Source: JAUNSR01 sp036655755
Lineage (GTDB): Bacteria > Bacteroidota > Bacteroidia > Bacteroidales > JAUNSR01
DNA: 19,191 nucleotides
Direction: 5' to 3'
Assembly: GCA_036655755.1 (NCBI GenBank)
Contig: JAVVPN010000052.1
Span: 1-19,191, forward strand
Shown piece after piece: positions 7,165 to 16,147 of this stretch. The notes beneath the pieces were generated by a model. It was not told where the DNA came from and searched no databases. It worked only from the letters and a program-made list of their open reading frames with translations. The translations under genes were made by a program, and so were the position numbers. Numbering within the stretch: the first letter of the stretch is position 1; every line of letters starts with the position of its first letter.

Positions 7165-8787
7165 TTAGAAGTTAGGGAGATCGACATCCCACCATACCGG
7201 TGTGTCGATGGCATCGTTTCCGTTAAAGAATTCGACTACGGCTTTCTGTACATTCAGAAAGTTGGTATTGTATTCATTTTCGGGAATGCGAGCTTTTTTT
7301 GCATTGTTTACTTTGCCCGGACCATAATTGACGGTAATGCGTGGTGTGGCATAGGTGCGGTAAGGAGGAATCAGATTCGGATATCCTGTACGTCGGTATT
7401 CACTCCATGCTTCGGTAGAACCGGCCGGAAACATCGCAATCCATTTTTGAGTAATTATTTTTTCCAGCTTTTCTTCTTTGGAAGCTGTCTCTGAATATTT
7501 GGGAGTAACCTGGCTCATTGCTTTTACACTGGCGGCGATTTGTTCGTTATCACTCTTCCAGGCAGCAAATGTAGCTTCCGATTGAAGATAATCATCAATT
7601 AATCGGGAATCGGTGATTTTCCATTGTTCTAGTGAGCGCCTTATACCGGTATTGTAATTATCTGCGGCATCTCCGGCTCCGGCATATCCTCTAAGAGCCG
7701 CTTCAGCCAACAGGAAATAAGCCTCTGCTGCTGTAACCAGATAAATAGGCGCCGTTTCATAAGTTGCATTTGCCGGAAAAGCTGTTCCGAGCGAAGAGTA
7801 ATTAGGGCCCGAATTCGTAGTAAATACCGAGCCTACCCGAATTCCTTTATAATTATCTCCGAGTTTAGAGAAAAAACAAGATAACCGCGGATCGTCATAG
7901 CCGGTAAGAATACTCTCCATATCCGCACTCATTCGGGTATCACCCCAAACCTGGGCTAATACGCAAAGTCCATTCAGCAAGCTGCTTGTAAATCCGGTGT
8001 TTTGAGTGTTTTCGGTAATAAGCCCTCCTTTATCAGAGATTGCTTTTTCTGCCTCCACGCGAGCCATGTCGGGACTGGCTTTAACGATGCGTAAGGCAAG
8101 TCGTAAACGTAATGTATTGGCCAGTTTATGCCATTTTGCATAATCGCCTTTATAGAAGAGATCTTTTCCGGCATCAGTTTCAGGTAAGCTTTCTCCATTG
8201 TTGAGCAGAACGACAGCTTCGTCCAGATCTGCAAACATCTGTTCATATACCGATTCCATCGTATCATATTCGGGATTGGTACCTCCGAATGCAGAATAAG
8301 GAAGTGTGCCATACATGTCTACCGTCCGTCCGCTGGCCAGAACACGGGTTATTAATCCCATGGCTTTAACTGTGTTATCTGTTTTGGATGGAGAGGCAAG
8401 CGCCTTATAGCTTGCGAGCATATCCTGTACTTGGCCCATGGTGCGCCCCCAATATTCAAACATGTAACCATTCCAGTTTTCAACCAATGAATAGCTTTGA
8501 TTATTTCGTCCCCCAAGGAAGTTGGTTCCGGTGGCAAGATATCCCGACCAAATATCCACATTTAAATTGCTTTGTACCTGAAGTACCCATGCCGCAATAG
8601 GAAAGGGGCCCGTATCGTCAGAATAAATAGCACGTTGAGCCAATGACAAATAGTCAATAGCAGGGTCTTTCATCCCTATTTCGGCATCTTTTACGATTCC
8701 TGCTTTATTTGTATTGATGCTGTCAAAATGATCTGTACATGCCCAGCTCATAAGGCTAAAAAGCAGAATTGGAATATATTTTCTCAT
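7165..8787 (-). CDS. SusD/RagB-family nutrient-binding outer-membrane lipoprotein
   Basis: A 540-residue surface lipoprotein that caps its partner SusC-like transporter and binds the substrate. The signal peptide ends at LMSWAC with lipidation at Cys17; the mature start DHFDSINTNKAG resembles the DFxxINTNPN beginning of the SusD-like_2 group. The mid-section is predicted helical with TPR-like repeats, and the EKIITQKWIAMFP stretch followed by EAWSEYRRTGYPNL (about 442-472) is the clearest family signature. It follows the transporter gene by 44 bp on the same strand, the invariant SusC-SusD order. Members of this group are not restricted to glycans; some serve peptides or other ligands, so the substrate is open. 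Confidence 0.93.
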   Translation of the reverse strand: MRKYIPILLFSLMSWACTDHFDSINTNKAGIVKDAEIGMKDPAIDYLSLAQRAIYSDDTGPFPIAAWVLQVQSNLNVDIWSGYLATGTNFLGGRNNQSYSLVENWNGYMFEYWGRTMGQVQDMLASYKALASPSKTDNTVKAMGLITRVLASGRTVDMYGTLPYSAFGGTNPEYDTMESVYEQMFADLDEAVVLLNNGESLPETDAGKDLFYKGDYAKWHKLANTLRLRLALRIVKASPDMARVEAEKAISDKGGLITENTQNTGFTSSLLNGLCVLAQVWGDTRMSADMESILTGYDDPRLSCFFSKLGDNYKGIRVGSVFTTNSGPNYSSLGTAFPANATYETAPIYLVTAAEAYFLLAEAALRGYAGAGDAADNYNTGIRRSLEQWKITDSRLIDDYLQSEATFAAWKSDNEQIAASVKAMSQVTPKYSETASKEEKLEKIITQKWIAMFPAGSTEAWSEYRRTGYPNLIPPYRTYATPRITVNYGPGKVNNAKKARIPENEYNTNFLNVQKAVVEFFNGNDAIDTPVWWDVDLPNF

Positions 8788-8831
8788 TTGTATCAGATTT
8801 TATGTTGTGATCAGATTAAGAATTGTTATGG

Positions 8832-11800
8832 TCAGAAGTTGAATACGACACCGAATCCCAAGCTGCGAGTAGCAGGAAGAGCCAATGTTTCAACACCTTG
8901 TAAAAGATTATCAGTAAAGGATGTTACCTCCGAATCTACCGGTGCCGGTTTGTATAAATAGAACAGGTTGCGTCCGAAGAATGATAACTGGATACCTTCT
9001 ACCGGTGTCGATTTAAACCACTTTGAAGGAAGATTCCAACTGACTATCATCTCACGTAAACGAATATTGGTTGCATCGTAAGCGTATTCACCCCATAACC
9101 CTGATTTACCACCGATCAGGTGATAATAGTCCATTGAATTATATCGTTTTCCGTTGCCCATGTCAAATCCACCGGCTGCCCGCATATCGGCACTTTCTTT
9201 ACTGTTGCCGGCATAGTCGAGCGTAGCCTGAGTAAGCGAAATTACTTTGCCGCCAAAACGACCATCCAGCAAGAACGAGAAGCTGAGGTTTTTCCAGGTG
9301 AAAGTATTATTCCAACTCATCATGAATTTCGGATTAGCATTCCCCACATATTCTAATTTTCCTTCTTGTGGTTCATAATCTACTACTTCTTCTTCAATGT
9401 ATGTATTTCCTAGTATTAATTTGCCGGCTTCATCACGAGCTAGTTTATAAGCATACATATCTCCAAGACTGCCACCCTCTTTTACCATTGAAATAAAACG
9501 TTTTTTATCATCTTGTGAGATAATGAACTCAGGAGCAGAAGTATGTAATTTTTTCACTTTATTGATATTGCGTGAAAAATTTAGTGTTGAGCTCCAGTTT
9601 ACACCGCCAAACTGAGGGTTAGCGGTGATAGATGCCTCAAATCCACGGTTCTCAATATCTCCGCCATTTACATAGTATCCAGCGTATCCGCTACTAGCAG
9701 GGGCAGTGATGGTAAATAACTGATTGGTTGTATTCGTATGATAATAGGTAATGTCTGCCCGGAAAAGATTATTCAGCAATGTTACGTCAGCTCCGATTTC
9801 CCAAGAGGAGGTCAGTTCTGGTTTTAGCGTTTCTCCCGGACGAACAATATTAGCCGGGCGAACAAATCCTCCGGTAGAGGAAAGCGTATTTACCGGTTTG
9901 ATGATAAATGCAGGAAGTTCGCTACCTACTTGTGTATATGAACCGCGTACTTTCAGCATATTTACCGTTTCTTTGTTAATCGGGAGAAATTCGGAAATTA
10001 CAGCCGATAAACCGATTGACGGGAAAAAGTAACTGTTTTTGTCTTTTGGCAGTGTCGAAGCCCAGTCATTACGGCCTGTGTGATTCAGAAAGAGTGCATT
10101 TTTCCAGGACACCTCCAATGAATAAAATAACGACTGCAATTGGGTTCTGTCGTAAATCATCTGTGTGAACGCGCCGTTATTAAAATCAAGATTAGACACA
10201 TTGAAATAATTAGGTTGGAAAAGGGCACCCCGATTTCCACTCAATGTTATGCCTTCTTGTTTATAATCTTTAATGCTGGTTCCAAGCAGTGCGTTTATAC
10301 GGATATTTTTATCAAAATCCTTGTTGAAATTCAGGAGTGCATCCCCATAATACTGAATTGCATTTGATTCAGAACGGACATAATTACCGTTGCTTTTTGA
10401 TAAAGTAGTATTTGTCCCCTGATAGAATTTTGTTTCTAACACGTCATCGGAGTTATCCAATGTACCGCGTAATTGTAAATTCAGCCATTCTGTAAAATTA
10501 AACTGCAGGTTCATAGATGCCATTAGGCGGCTCCGATCATTGTTATTGCGCTCGCGATTTACGATCCAATACGGATTTTCATATACGTCGCGTGGTTGTA
10601 CGGGCCAATTCTGATAATTCATCAGCGGATCAGGATTGTCGATATATGGAGCGCTGCCCGTTACCTGGTATGTCCGGTAGTTGTTTAATTGGAAGTCACC
10701 CGGCATTTTCAGAAAGGAGACAATCGGGTTGCTATAAAGTCCCGGAGAAAATGGATTATCTACCTGTTGTTGAGTATAAATCAATTTGACATCCATTTCA
10801 AGGAATTTCTTGAAAAAATTAGCATTACCACGCACGTTTAGATTGTGCCGATCCATCTTATTTTCGGGGATCAACCCTTTCGTAAAGGTGTTTGAGTAAG
10901 AAGCAAAGATTTTAGCCAAATCATTACCAGCTGTGAAGTTGATGCTATTTACGGTGTTTACCCCTGTTTGCAGGAAATCGGAATAGGCATCTTTATTTCG
11001 ACTGGCATTTGCTGATTTTTCTCCCCAGCTTTCTTCATAAGGATTGTCTGGAGAAGCACCGTAAACGGTTTGGAAATTTGGCTTATAAGCAGCATGATCA
11101 AAAGTGGTATTCGTGCTTACTTGTATTTTGGCAGTGCCGGCCTGTCCGGATTTTGTCGTGATGATAATTGCCCCATTTGCCGCACTGTTTCCATAAAGGG
11201 CGGCAGCGGAAGGTCCTTTCAGGATATTGATATCTTCAATATCATCCGCATTGATAGCAGATAATCCGTCAGATCCTAATGTGGCACCCCCGAAAGCACC
11301 CTGGTCGGTAGAAGTGCGAGGATTATAATTGGTAACCGGCATCCCGTCGATAACGATCAGAGGTTGTCCTGTCCCGTTGAGCGAATTGTTTCCGCGCAAT
11401 ATAATTTTGGTTGGAGACCCTGCTCCCCCCGAAGCCTGAAGGATATTCGCATTCGATACCTTGCCGGAAATTGAATTCGTAAAATTTCCACTTTTAACTT
11501 TGGTCAATTCCTTTGAATCGATTTTCTGACTGGAATAGGAAAGGGCGCGGGTGTTTTTCTTTACACCGAGCGCAGTGACCACCACCTCCTGTATGTTTTT
11601 TACATCCGGTTTTAACTTTATGGAATATTTATTGGAAGCCCCAATTGTAATATCCTGTGGTAAGTAGCTTACATAGCTGACTACGAGTTGCTGCCCTTCT
11701 GCAGCGTCAATGTGAAAGTTTCCATCTAAATCGGTAATGGTACCGTCGGTAGTCCCTTTGATGATAACACTTGCCCCGGGTAGCGGCTCACCTGTTTCAT

Positions 11801-12155
11801 CAAATACTTGTCCCGAAATTTTCCGTTTTGGGGCATTTTCCTGATTGGTTCGGAAGATGTTGATATACTGATCTTTGATTTCGAACTCGACAGGCTGGTC
11901 GCTTAATATCTGTGCTAAAAGGTCTTCCAACGGAATATTGGTTTCATTGACCGATATTTTTTGATTAACGTTCAGATCGTCTTGTTTGTACCAAAGAGCC
12001 AGTCCGGTTTGTTTCCTGACTGATTCTAAAACCTCTTTGAGAGGGACGTTATTCATTTTTAAAGAGAGAGAGCTTGCTTTGCCGGATAATCCTGAAAGGA
12101 GTAGCATGCCGGCTATAAACAGCGATTTTGAAGTGTATTTCATGTCTTTTCTCAT
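8832..12155 (-). CDS. SusC/RagA-family TonB-dependent transporter with STN domain
   Basis: A 1107-residue outer-membrane transporter driven by TonB. In order: signal peptide (about 1-28); STN secretin/TonB N-terminal signalling domain (about 29-103, with VPLKEVLESVRKQTG); carboxypeptidase-regulatory-like domain (about 111-183, ISGQVFDETGEPLPGASV); a TonB-box-like VVVTALG at 191-197; plug domain (about 200-345, containing ILRGNNSLNG, VIDGMPV and the IITTKSG end); and a 22-stranded barrel ending in a terminal Phe (SLGFGVVFNF). The STN domain indicates signalling to the FecR protein encoded just upstream. A second in-frame ATG at 12143 could be the true start, giving a product four residues shorter. 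A 215-bp leader containing inverted repeats separates it from the FecR gene, so it may have its own sigma-dependent promoter. Confidence 0.96.
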   Translation of the reverse strand: MRKDMKYTSKSLFIAGMLLLSGLSGKASSLSLKMNNVPLKEVLESVRKQTGLALWYKQDDLNVNQKISVNETNIPLEDLLAQILSDQPVEFEIKDQYINIFRTNQENAPKRKISGQVFDETGEPLPGASVIIKGTTDGTITDLDGNFHIDAAEGQQLVVSYVSYLPQDITIGASNKYSIKLKPDVKNIQEVVVTALGVKKNTRALSYSSQKIDSKELTKVKSGNFTNSISGKVSNANILQASGGAGSPTKIILRGNNSLNGTGQPLIVIDGMPVTNYNPRTSTDQGAFGGATLGSDGLSAINADDIEDINILKGPSAAALYGNSAANGAIIITTKSGQAGTAKIQVSTNTTFDHAAYKPNFQTVYGASPDNPYEESWGEKSANASRNKDAYSDFLQTGVNTVNSINFTAGNDLAKIFASYSNTFTKGLIPENKMDRHNLNVRGNANFFKKFLEMDVKLIYTQQQVDNPFSPGLYSNPIVSFLKMPGDFQLNNYRTYQVTGSAPYIDNPDPLMNYQNWPVQPRDVYENPYWIVNRERNNNDRSRLMASMNLQFNFTEWLNLQLRGTLDNSDDVLETKFYQGTNTTLSKSNGNYVRSESNAIQYYGDALLNFNKDFDKNIRINALLGTSIKDYKQEGITLSGNRGALFQPNYFNVSNLDFNNGAFTQMIYDRTQLQSLFYSLEVSWKNALFLNHTGRNDWASTLPKDKNSYFFPSIGLSAVISEFLPINKETVNMLKVRGSYTQVGSELPAFIIKPVNTLSSTGGFVRPANIVRPGETLKPELTSSWEIGADVTLLNNLFRADITYYHTNTTNQLFTITAPASSGYAGYYVNGGDIENRGFEASITANPQFGGVNWSSTLNFSRNINKVKKLHTSAPEFIISQDDKKRFISMVKEGGSLGDMYAYKLARDEAGKLILGNTYIEEEVVDYEPQEGKLEYVGNANPKFMMSWNNTFTWKNLSFSFLLDGRFGGKVISLTQATLDYAGNSKESADMRAAGGFDMGNGKRYNSMDYYHLIGGKSGLWGEYAYDATNIRLREMIVSWNLPSKWFKSTPVEGIQLSFFGRNLFYLYKPAPVDSEVTSFTDNLLQGVETLALPATRSLGFGVVFNF

Positions 12156-12370
12156 GTTTTAAGGGTGTTGAATAGCTGCTTCCGGAAAAATGTTTGCGGA
12201 AGGATGAATGACAACGCTATAAAAATATAAGAATGAGGGTTGAGACCGAAAGAACGAATGTTCTTCTGAGGTGAAATGATTGCCTGATTTTCGTGGTCTC
12301 CCGAAAAAAAGGTAATTAGAAAAGGGCAGAATAAAAGACAGATTTCTTTTATTACATAGGCTTCTATGGT

Positions 12371-13360
12371 TTAATAGGGTTTTATACTTATCTGACGTCC
12401 TTTTTTCTCATAACGGAAGTGTCTGTTCAGACTGATGATGTCCAGAATTTTTTCAATGGGATCATTGGTGTTGATTTCACCATAATAAATTTCTTCACCG
12501 AGATATGCTTCTTCAATCTGAATGCTGACGGCATACAGCCGTTCGAGTTGCATGACGATTTCTTTAAGTGTTTTATCTTTAAATAGATAGTGGCCTTCTC
12601 TCCAGTTTCCGGTTTCACTGTCGTAAGCATCCGATTTGTGCTGTTTGCTTCTGAGGTCGAATGATGCCATTTGATTGGCCGTAAGTAAGAATGCCTCTTT
12701 TTCAGCATCAGTAGGATAGGCTTTTACCTTTCCTTCACTCACTTGCACTTCCACCAACGAATCATTCTCGTAAGCCCGGACATTGAAAGATGTACCCAAT
12801 ACTTTTACATCGACTTGAGCCGTTTTTACAATGAAGGGGTGATTTTTTATTTTGCTCACTTCAAAAAAAGCCTCCCCCCGGAGAATAATTTCCCTTTTGC
12901 GCCGACTGAATTTTTCGGGATAAGAGATACTACTGTTTGAGTTCAGCCAGATTGTTGATCCGTCAGCTAACGTTACAGATGCTTTTTCTCCTTCATTAAC
13001 AGTAAGATAATGCATCGCCGGTTGCGACCACTCTGCAAATCCCTCTTCAATCAATTTGCCTATCGCGATAGCAATCAACGCGATTGCAGCGTATTTTAGC
13101 TTTTTGAAGATTCGGGATGAACGGTGGTTCGGACGCATATTTACTGTTTCAGATGTGAAATCAGTTCTCTCCGTATGCAAATCGGTTAAATCCAATTTAC
13201 GCTTAGGTATTTCATCCGAATAGGAGGCTAATGCAAAATTATTTTTCATCTGGTGCAACAACGCTCTGTTTTCGGGCGATTCTTCCATCCATTTCTGCAA
13301 TTGCAGAAGCTCGTCTGCGTTTGCCCGATGATTAAGATAGTTGCTGATAATCTGTTTCAT
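12371..13360 (-). CDS. FecR-family anti-sigma factor
   Basis: A 329-residue single-pass inner-membrane regulator that holds the cognate ECF sigma factor inactive until signalled by the transporter's STN domain. The N-terminal cytoplasmic part (1-85) begins with a helical sigma-binding region (MKQIISNYLNHRA...ELLQLQKWMEESPE pattern). One membrane helix is at about 88-104. The periplasmic FecR domain spans about 117-212 (VNEGEKASVTLADGSTIWLN and the FFEVSK...FIVKT core), and a DUF4974 domain, typical of Bacteroidota FecR proteins, occupies about 257-328. It is encoded between the sigma factor and transporter genes on the same strand, the usual order for these systems. Confidence 0.95.
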   Translation of the reverse strand: MKQIISNYLNHRANADELLQLQKWMEESPENRALLHQMKNNFALASYSDEIPKRKLDLTDLHTERTDFTSETVNMRPNHRSSRIFKKLKYAAIALIAIAIGKLIEEGFAEWSQPAMHYLTVNEGEKASVTLADGSTIWLNSNSSISYPEKFSRRKREIILRGEAFFEVSKIKNHPFIVKTAQVDVKVLGTSFNVRAYENDSLVEVQVSEGKVKAYPTDAEKEAFLLTANQMASFDLRSKQHKSDAYDSETGNWREGHYLFKDKTLKEIVMQLERLYAVSIQIEEAYLGEEIYYGEINTNDPIEKILDIISLNRHFRYEKKGRQISIKPY

Positions 13361-13523
13361 TTCAAAATTTCTATTACTCTGTTATGCCCTTTCTGATAAT
13401 AAGACGTATCATCTGTAGGGACACCCACACAAAAAACAATAATTTTTTTATTTCTCTCAGAAAAAAAAGGAAGAAGATGGAATAATCAGCGTATAAACGA
13501 CTGTTTTTTCTTTAAGCCAAAAA

Positions 13524-14114
13524 TCATAAAAAGAAAGGGAGAAGAAAATAATGTTCTTTCAGATTTTTACGGAATGCAGCTAGGGCGACACCCATTCGCC
13601 TTTCAACAGTGCGTACCGAAATGTGAAGCCGTTCGGATATTTCGGTGTATTTTAGTTGATCTTTTCGGCTAAGCAAGAATACCTCTCTGCTTTCAGGTGA
13701 CATTGCCGCAATTGTATCTGATATTAGTTTTTTCAGATCTTTGATTTCAAGAGAATCCGGGTTCATTGCTTCGAGGGCTGATAAGTTTAAGGATTGTTCG
13801 AGCGAAAGTGTGTCTTGTGTCATATTCATATACGTATATCTGACTTTTGCTTTGCGCAGGTGGTCGATACAAGCATTGCGTGTCAGCACAAGTAAATAAG
13901 CCTCTGGATTTGTGTCTGTAGATAGGTGTTCGCGTTTTTCCCAAAACGTAAGATATACATTTTGAATTATATCCATAGCATCGTCTATATCTCCTACATA
14001 ATCGTAAGCGAAACGTTGAAGGCGATAAGAGTATTTGCGGAACAGCTCGTGAAATGCATGTTCGTCCCCGTTGCGGATCAGCTCCATCAGTTTAGTCATT
14101 GGCGTCATAGTCAT
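13524..14114 (-). CDS. ECF RNA polymerase sigma factor (FecI-like, Bacteroidota type)
   Basis: A 196-residue group IV sigma factor predicted to direct transcription of the downstream SusC/SusD genes. Sigma region 2 spans about 22-92 (FHELFRKYSYRLQRFAYDYV, then DIIQNVYLTFWEKRE and AYLLVLTRNACIDHLRK). Sigma region 4 spans about 125-182 with the helix-turn-helix around YTEISERLHISVRTVERRM (156-174). Start choice is uncertain because Met codons occur at residues 1, 3, 6 and 10; the core begins by residue 12 in any case. A 163-bp gap separates it from the FecR gene. No primary-sigma promoter consensus was found in the AT-rich upstream DNA. Confidence 0.95.
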   Translation of the reverse strand: MTMTPMTKLMELIRNGDEHAFHELFRKYSYRLQRFAYDYVGDIDDAMDIIQNVYLTFWEKREHLSTDTNPEAYLLVLTRNACIDHLRKAKVRYTYMNMTQDTLSLEQSLNLSALEAMNPDSLEIKDLKKLISDTIAAMSPESREVFLLSRKDQLKYTEISERLHISVRTVERRMGVALAAFRKNLKEHYFLLPFFL

Positions 14115-14285
14115 TTCAGGTATTTCTAATATAGAGTGTAAATATGGATAAAATTAGTTAAATATTAAATTTTTATTTAGATTTTAATTTATGGTTCGTT
14201 CGTTTTTATGCCAAGTTGCGCTTTCTTGAAATGTTGTAAAATAAGTATCTGTTATACCTAAGTAGTTGGTTGTAAGTTGATATTT

Positions 14286-14352
14286 CAAGAAGGCTCCGTT
14301 ATTCTTCAATACTGATTTTTTATCAATTTTGAAGAATAACGGAGCCTTCTTG
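14286..14352 (-). terminator. Long perfect hairpin after the ROK gene
   Basis: Arms at 14286-14309 and 14329-14352 are perfectly complementary over 24 bp and include the core GGCTCCGTTATTCTTC. Inside the 19-nt loop TGAT (14313-14316) can pair with ATCA (14322-14325) around TTTTT. It lies 42 bp after the ROK repressor stop and 171 bp before the sigma factor start, both on the minus strand, so a terminator for the ROK transcript is the best reading. The minus strand has no T run after it, which leaves other roles open. Confidence 0.6.
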
Positions 14353-14394
14353 TTTAATAATATGATTGGGTATCAGGTGTTTATTTTGGATAAA

Positions 14395-15615
14395 TCAATT
14401 TTCGCTGAATTCAATTAACCCCAACAGTTTACTTCTCGAAAGCAAACATGCACCTAAAGAGGTCGACATGTCGTCGAGTTGTGCGCATAAAATTTCTGTA
14501 TCGTTGTTTACATAATTAAGAGAATACTTCATTAAGCTGCTTTTAATGGCATATGTGATATAATCGCCCATTCGCCCAACTGTGCCGCCTAATACCAGCA
14601 CATCCGGATTGAAAAGATTAAGGAGTCCGGCAAGATATTTTCCTAGAGTACGTCCTGTGTTTTGAATCAGGTCAATGGCAAGGATATCTTCTTTTTTTGC
14701 TGCTTCCAAAATATCGTTGAGTGCGATTTTATCAGGGTCGGGAAACTGTTTGCGCAGAATTGAACCTCGTCCGTTTTTATATTCTTCCAAAAATTTGCGA
14801 TGGATTGCCGATCCTGAAGCCTCTGTTTCGAGGCATCCTTTTTTTCCGCAGAAGCAAAGAATTTCATTGTCGAATACGGAAATATGTCCATATTCGCCGG
14901 AGAAGCCTGATTTGCCATAATATATTTGCTTGTTAATGATGATCGCAACGCCGATTCCCCAGCTAATATTAGCATATACTACGTTTTTCCGCCCTTTACC
15001 GGTTCCCAGCATATATTCGCCATATCCCATGCAACGGGTATCATTATCTATCATTACGGGAATTTTATATTTCTGTTCAATTTCCTGGGCCAGAGGTAAT
15101 TCTTCGTTGTAAAAGAAACTATAGGAGATTCCTTTTAATGAGTTGATGCGTCCCGGAATGCTCATCCCTATCGACAGAATTTTATTGCGTGGTATCGGGA
15201 GGTTGCTTAAGAAATCATCCAAATGATTGTAAACATGCTCTAATGCATCAGGATTTTCCCACAATTTAAACTCGAGGTAGGTTTCTGTTTTAATGACTTT
15301 CGCCAAAAAATCGGTTAATGTGATGATAATGCGGTTATGCTTAATATCCACTCCCATGAAATATCCTGTCTCCGGATTCAGATTATAAAGAGTTGCATTC
15401 CATGTACCTGTTTCCTGACTTTTTTCTATTGGAATTACCAAGTTGTCTTTCTTTAATTCGCGTAAAATCTTGGTTACCGTTGGAACGCTTAATGAAATCT
15501 CTTTTGCAATCTCGGCAATCGACATGGCCCCTTTGTCAATGAACAGAGTGGTCAGCCGTTGTTTGGTCGGATCCTCCTGTAGGCAAGAGGTGATGGTTGT
15601 TTCATTATTTGGCAT
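14395..15615 (-). CDS. ROK-family transcriptional repressor (NagC/Mlc/XylR type)
   Basis: A 406-residue sugar-responsive DNA-binding regulator. A winged helix-turn-helix lies at about 19-63 (MSIAEIAKEISLSVPTVTKI at 31-50). The ROK domain follows from about 84. EYGH (Glu241, His244) gives likely sugar contacts, and GH-x9-CxCGxxGCxE is complete with zinc ligands His244, Cys254, Cys256 and Cys261. NDTRCMGYGE (191-200) corresponds to the kinase NDxNC..AE segment with Asp192. The N-terminal phosphate loop of ROK kinases (DxGGT) reads VDIKHNR (89-95), so ATP binding and kinase activity are unlikely; it should be a repressor. It is divergent from two putative carbohydrate-active enzyme genes, its likely targets, and has a promoter with overlapping inverted repeat that suggests autoregulation. 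Confidence 0.93.
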   Translation of the reverse strand: MPNNETTITSCLQEDPTKQRLTTLFIDKGAMSIAEIAKEISLSVPTVTKILRELKKDNLVIPIEKSQETGTWNATLYNLNPETGYFMGVDIKHNRIIITLTDFLAKVIKTETYLEFKLWENPDALEHVYNHLDDFLSNLPIPRNKILSIGMSIPGRINSLKGISYSFFYNEELPLAQEIEQKYKIPVMIDNDTRCMGYGEYMLGTGKGRKNVVYANISWGIGVAIIINKQIYYGKSGFSGEYGHISVFDNEILCFCGKKGCLETEASGSAIHRKFLEEYKNGRGSILRKQFPDPDKIALNDILEAAKKEDILAIDLIQNTGRTLGKYLAGLLNLFNPDVLVLGGTVGRMGDYITYAIKSSLMKYSLNYVNNDTEILCAQLDDMSTSLGACLLSRSKLLGLIEFSEN

Positions 15616-15655
15616 ATTGAAGTATATTATTAGGTGTATTTATTGAAAAAACCAT

Positions 15656-15685
15656 TTTGGTTTAAAAAAATTTATAATAACCAAA
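15656..15685. promoter_or_regulatory. Candidate ROK operator
   Basis: TTTGGTT at 15656-15662 and AACCAAA at 15679-15685 form a 7-bp perfect inverted repeat with a 16-nt spacer. It overlaps the -7 box of the ROK promoter and the predicted start point, where a bound repressor would block transcription. ROK repressors bind AT-rich inverted repeats, so autoregulation is plausible. No second copy was seen near the enzyme operon. Confidence 0.35.
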
Positions 15686-15712
15686 TTTATAAATAAATAA
15701 TTTAACAACAAA
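15682..15712 (-). promoter_or_regulatory. Promoter of the ROK repressor gene
   Basis: On the minus strand, a perfect -33 TTTG (15712-15709) and a perfect -7 TAAATTTG (15689-15682) are separated by 19 nt, a full match to the Bacteroides primary-sigma consensus. The predicted start lies near 15677, about 60 nt upstream of the ATG at 15615. Confidence 0.7.
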
Positions 15713-16147
15713 GGTATGATAAAAACTTTATTAAATGTAAATAGGGATAATATAGTTTTAATGAATTTGATGTCATTTTATCTGTATAATCATAATTTTT
15801 TCATGTTTGTTTAAATTGATAAATATATTTACAATAAAATTATTAGTCGTAAAATTTGTTTTTTGAAAAATATATATTTACGTTTATTCTATAATAACAT
15901 GAAAAACACATTTTTGCCTTTTTGATTAAGCAGAATGACCTCTTGTGGCGAAAAAAACACTGTATTTATAAGATTCTCGTTTTTTTAGTCGTTCAACATT
16001 CGGATAAATTAGATGTAAAAAATTATGATGAAGAGTAAGTAGTTGATAAATTGTTTTTATCCGATTCAATTTTTAAATACTCTGTCTATATAGTACAAAT
16101 GTTCTGTAAATAGAGTTTCATTGGTGATCCATTTTAATTAATATACC

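Larger units (their letters stand above)
15616..16147. other. 532-bp AT-rich divergent regulatory region
   Basis: There is no credible coding sequence here. The stretch is much richer in A and T than the flanking genes. The left part holds the ROK gene promoter and its inverted repeat (15656-15712). The right part holds several copies of GATAAA-type motifs, including a 9-bp inverted repeat TCGGATAAA/TTTATCCGA (16000-16008 and 16056-16064). I could not find a full -33/-7 promoter for the plus-strand enzyme genes, so their start site is unassigned and they may use an activator or a different sigma factor. Confidence 0.6.
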
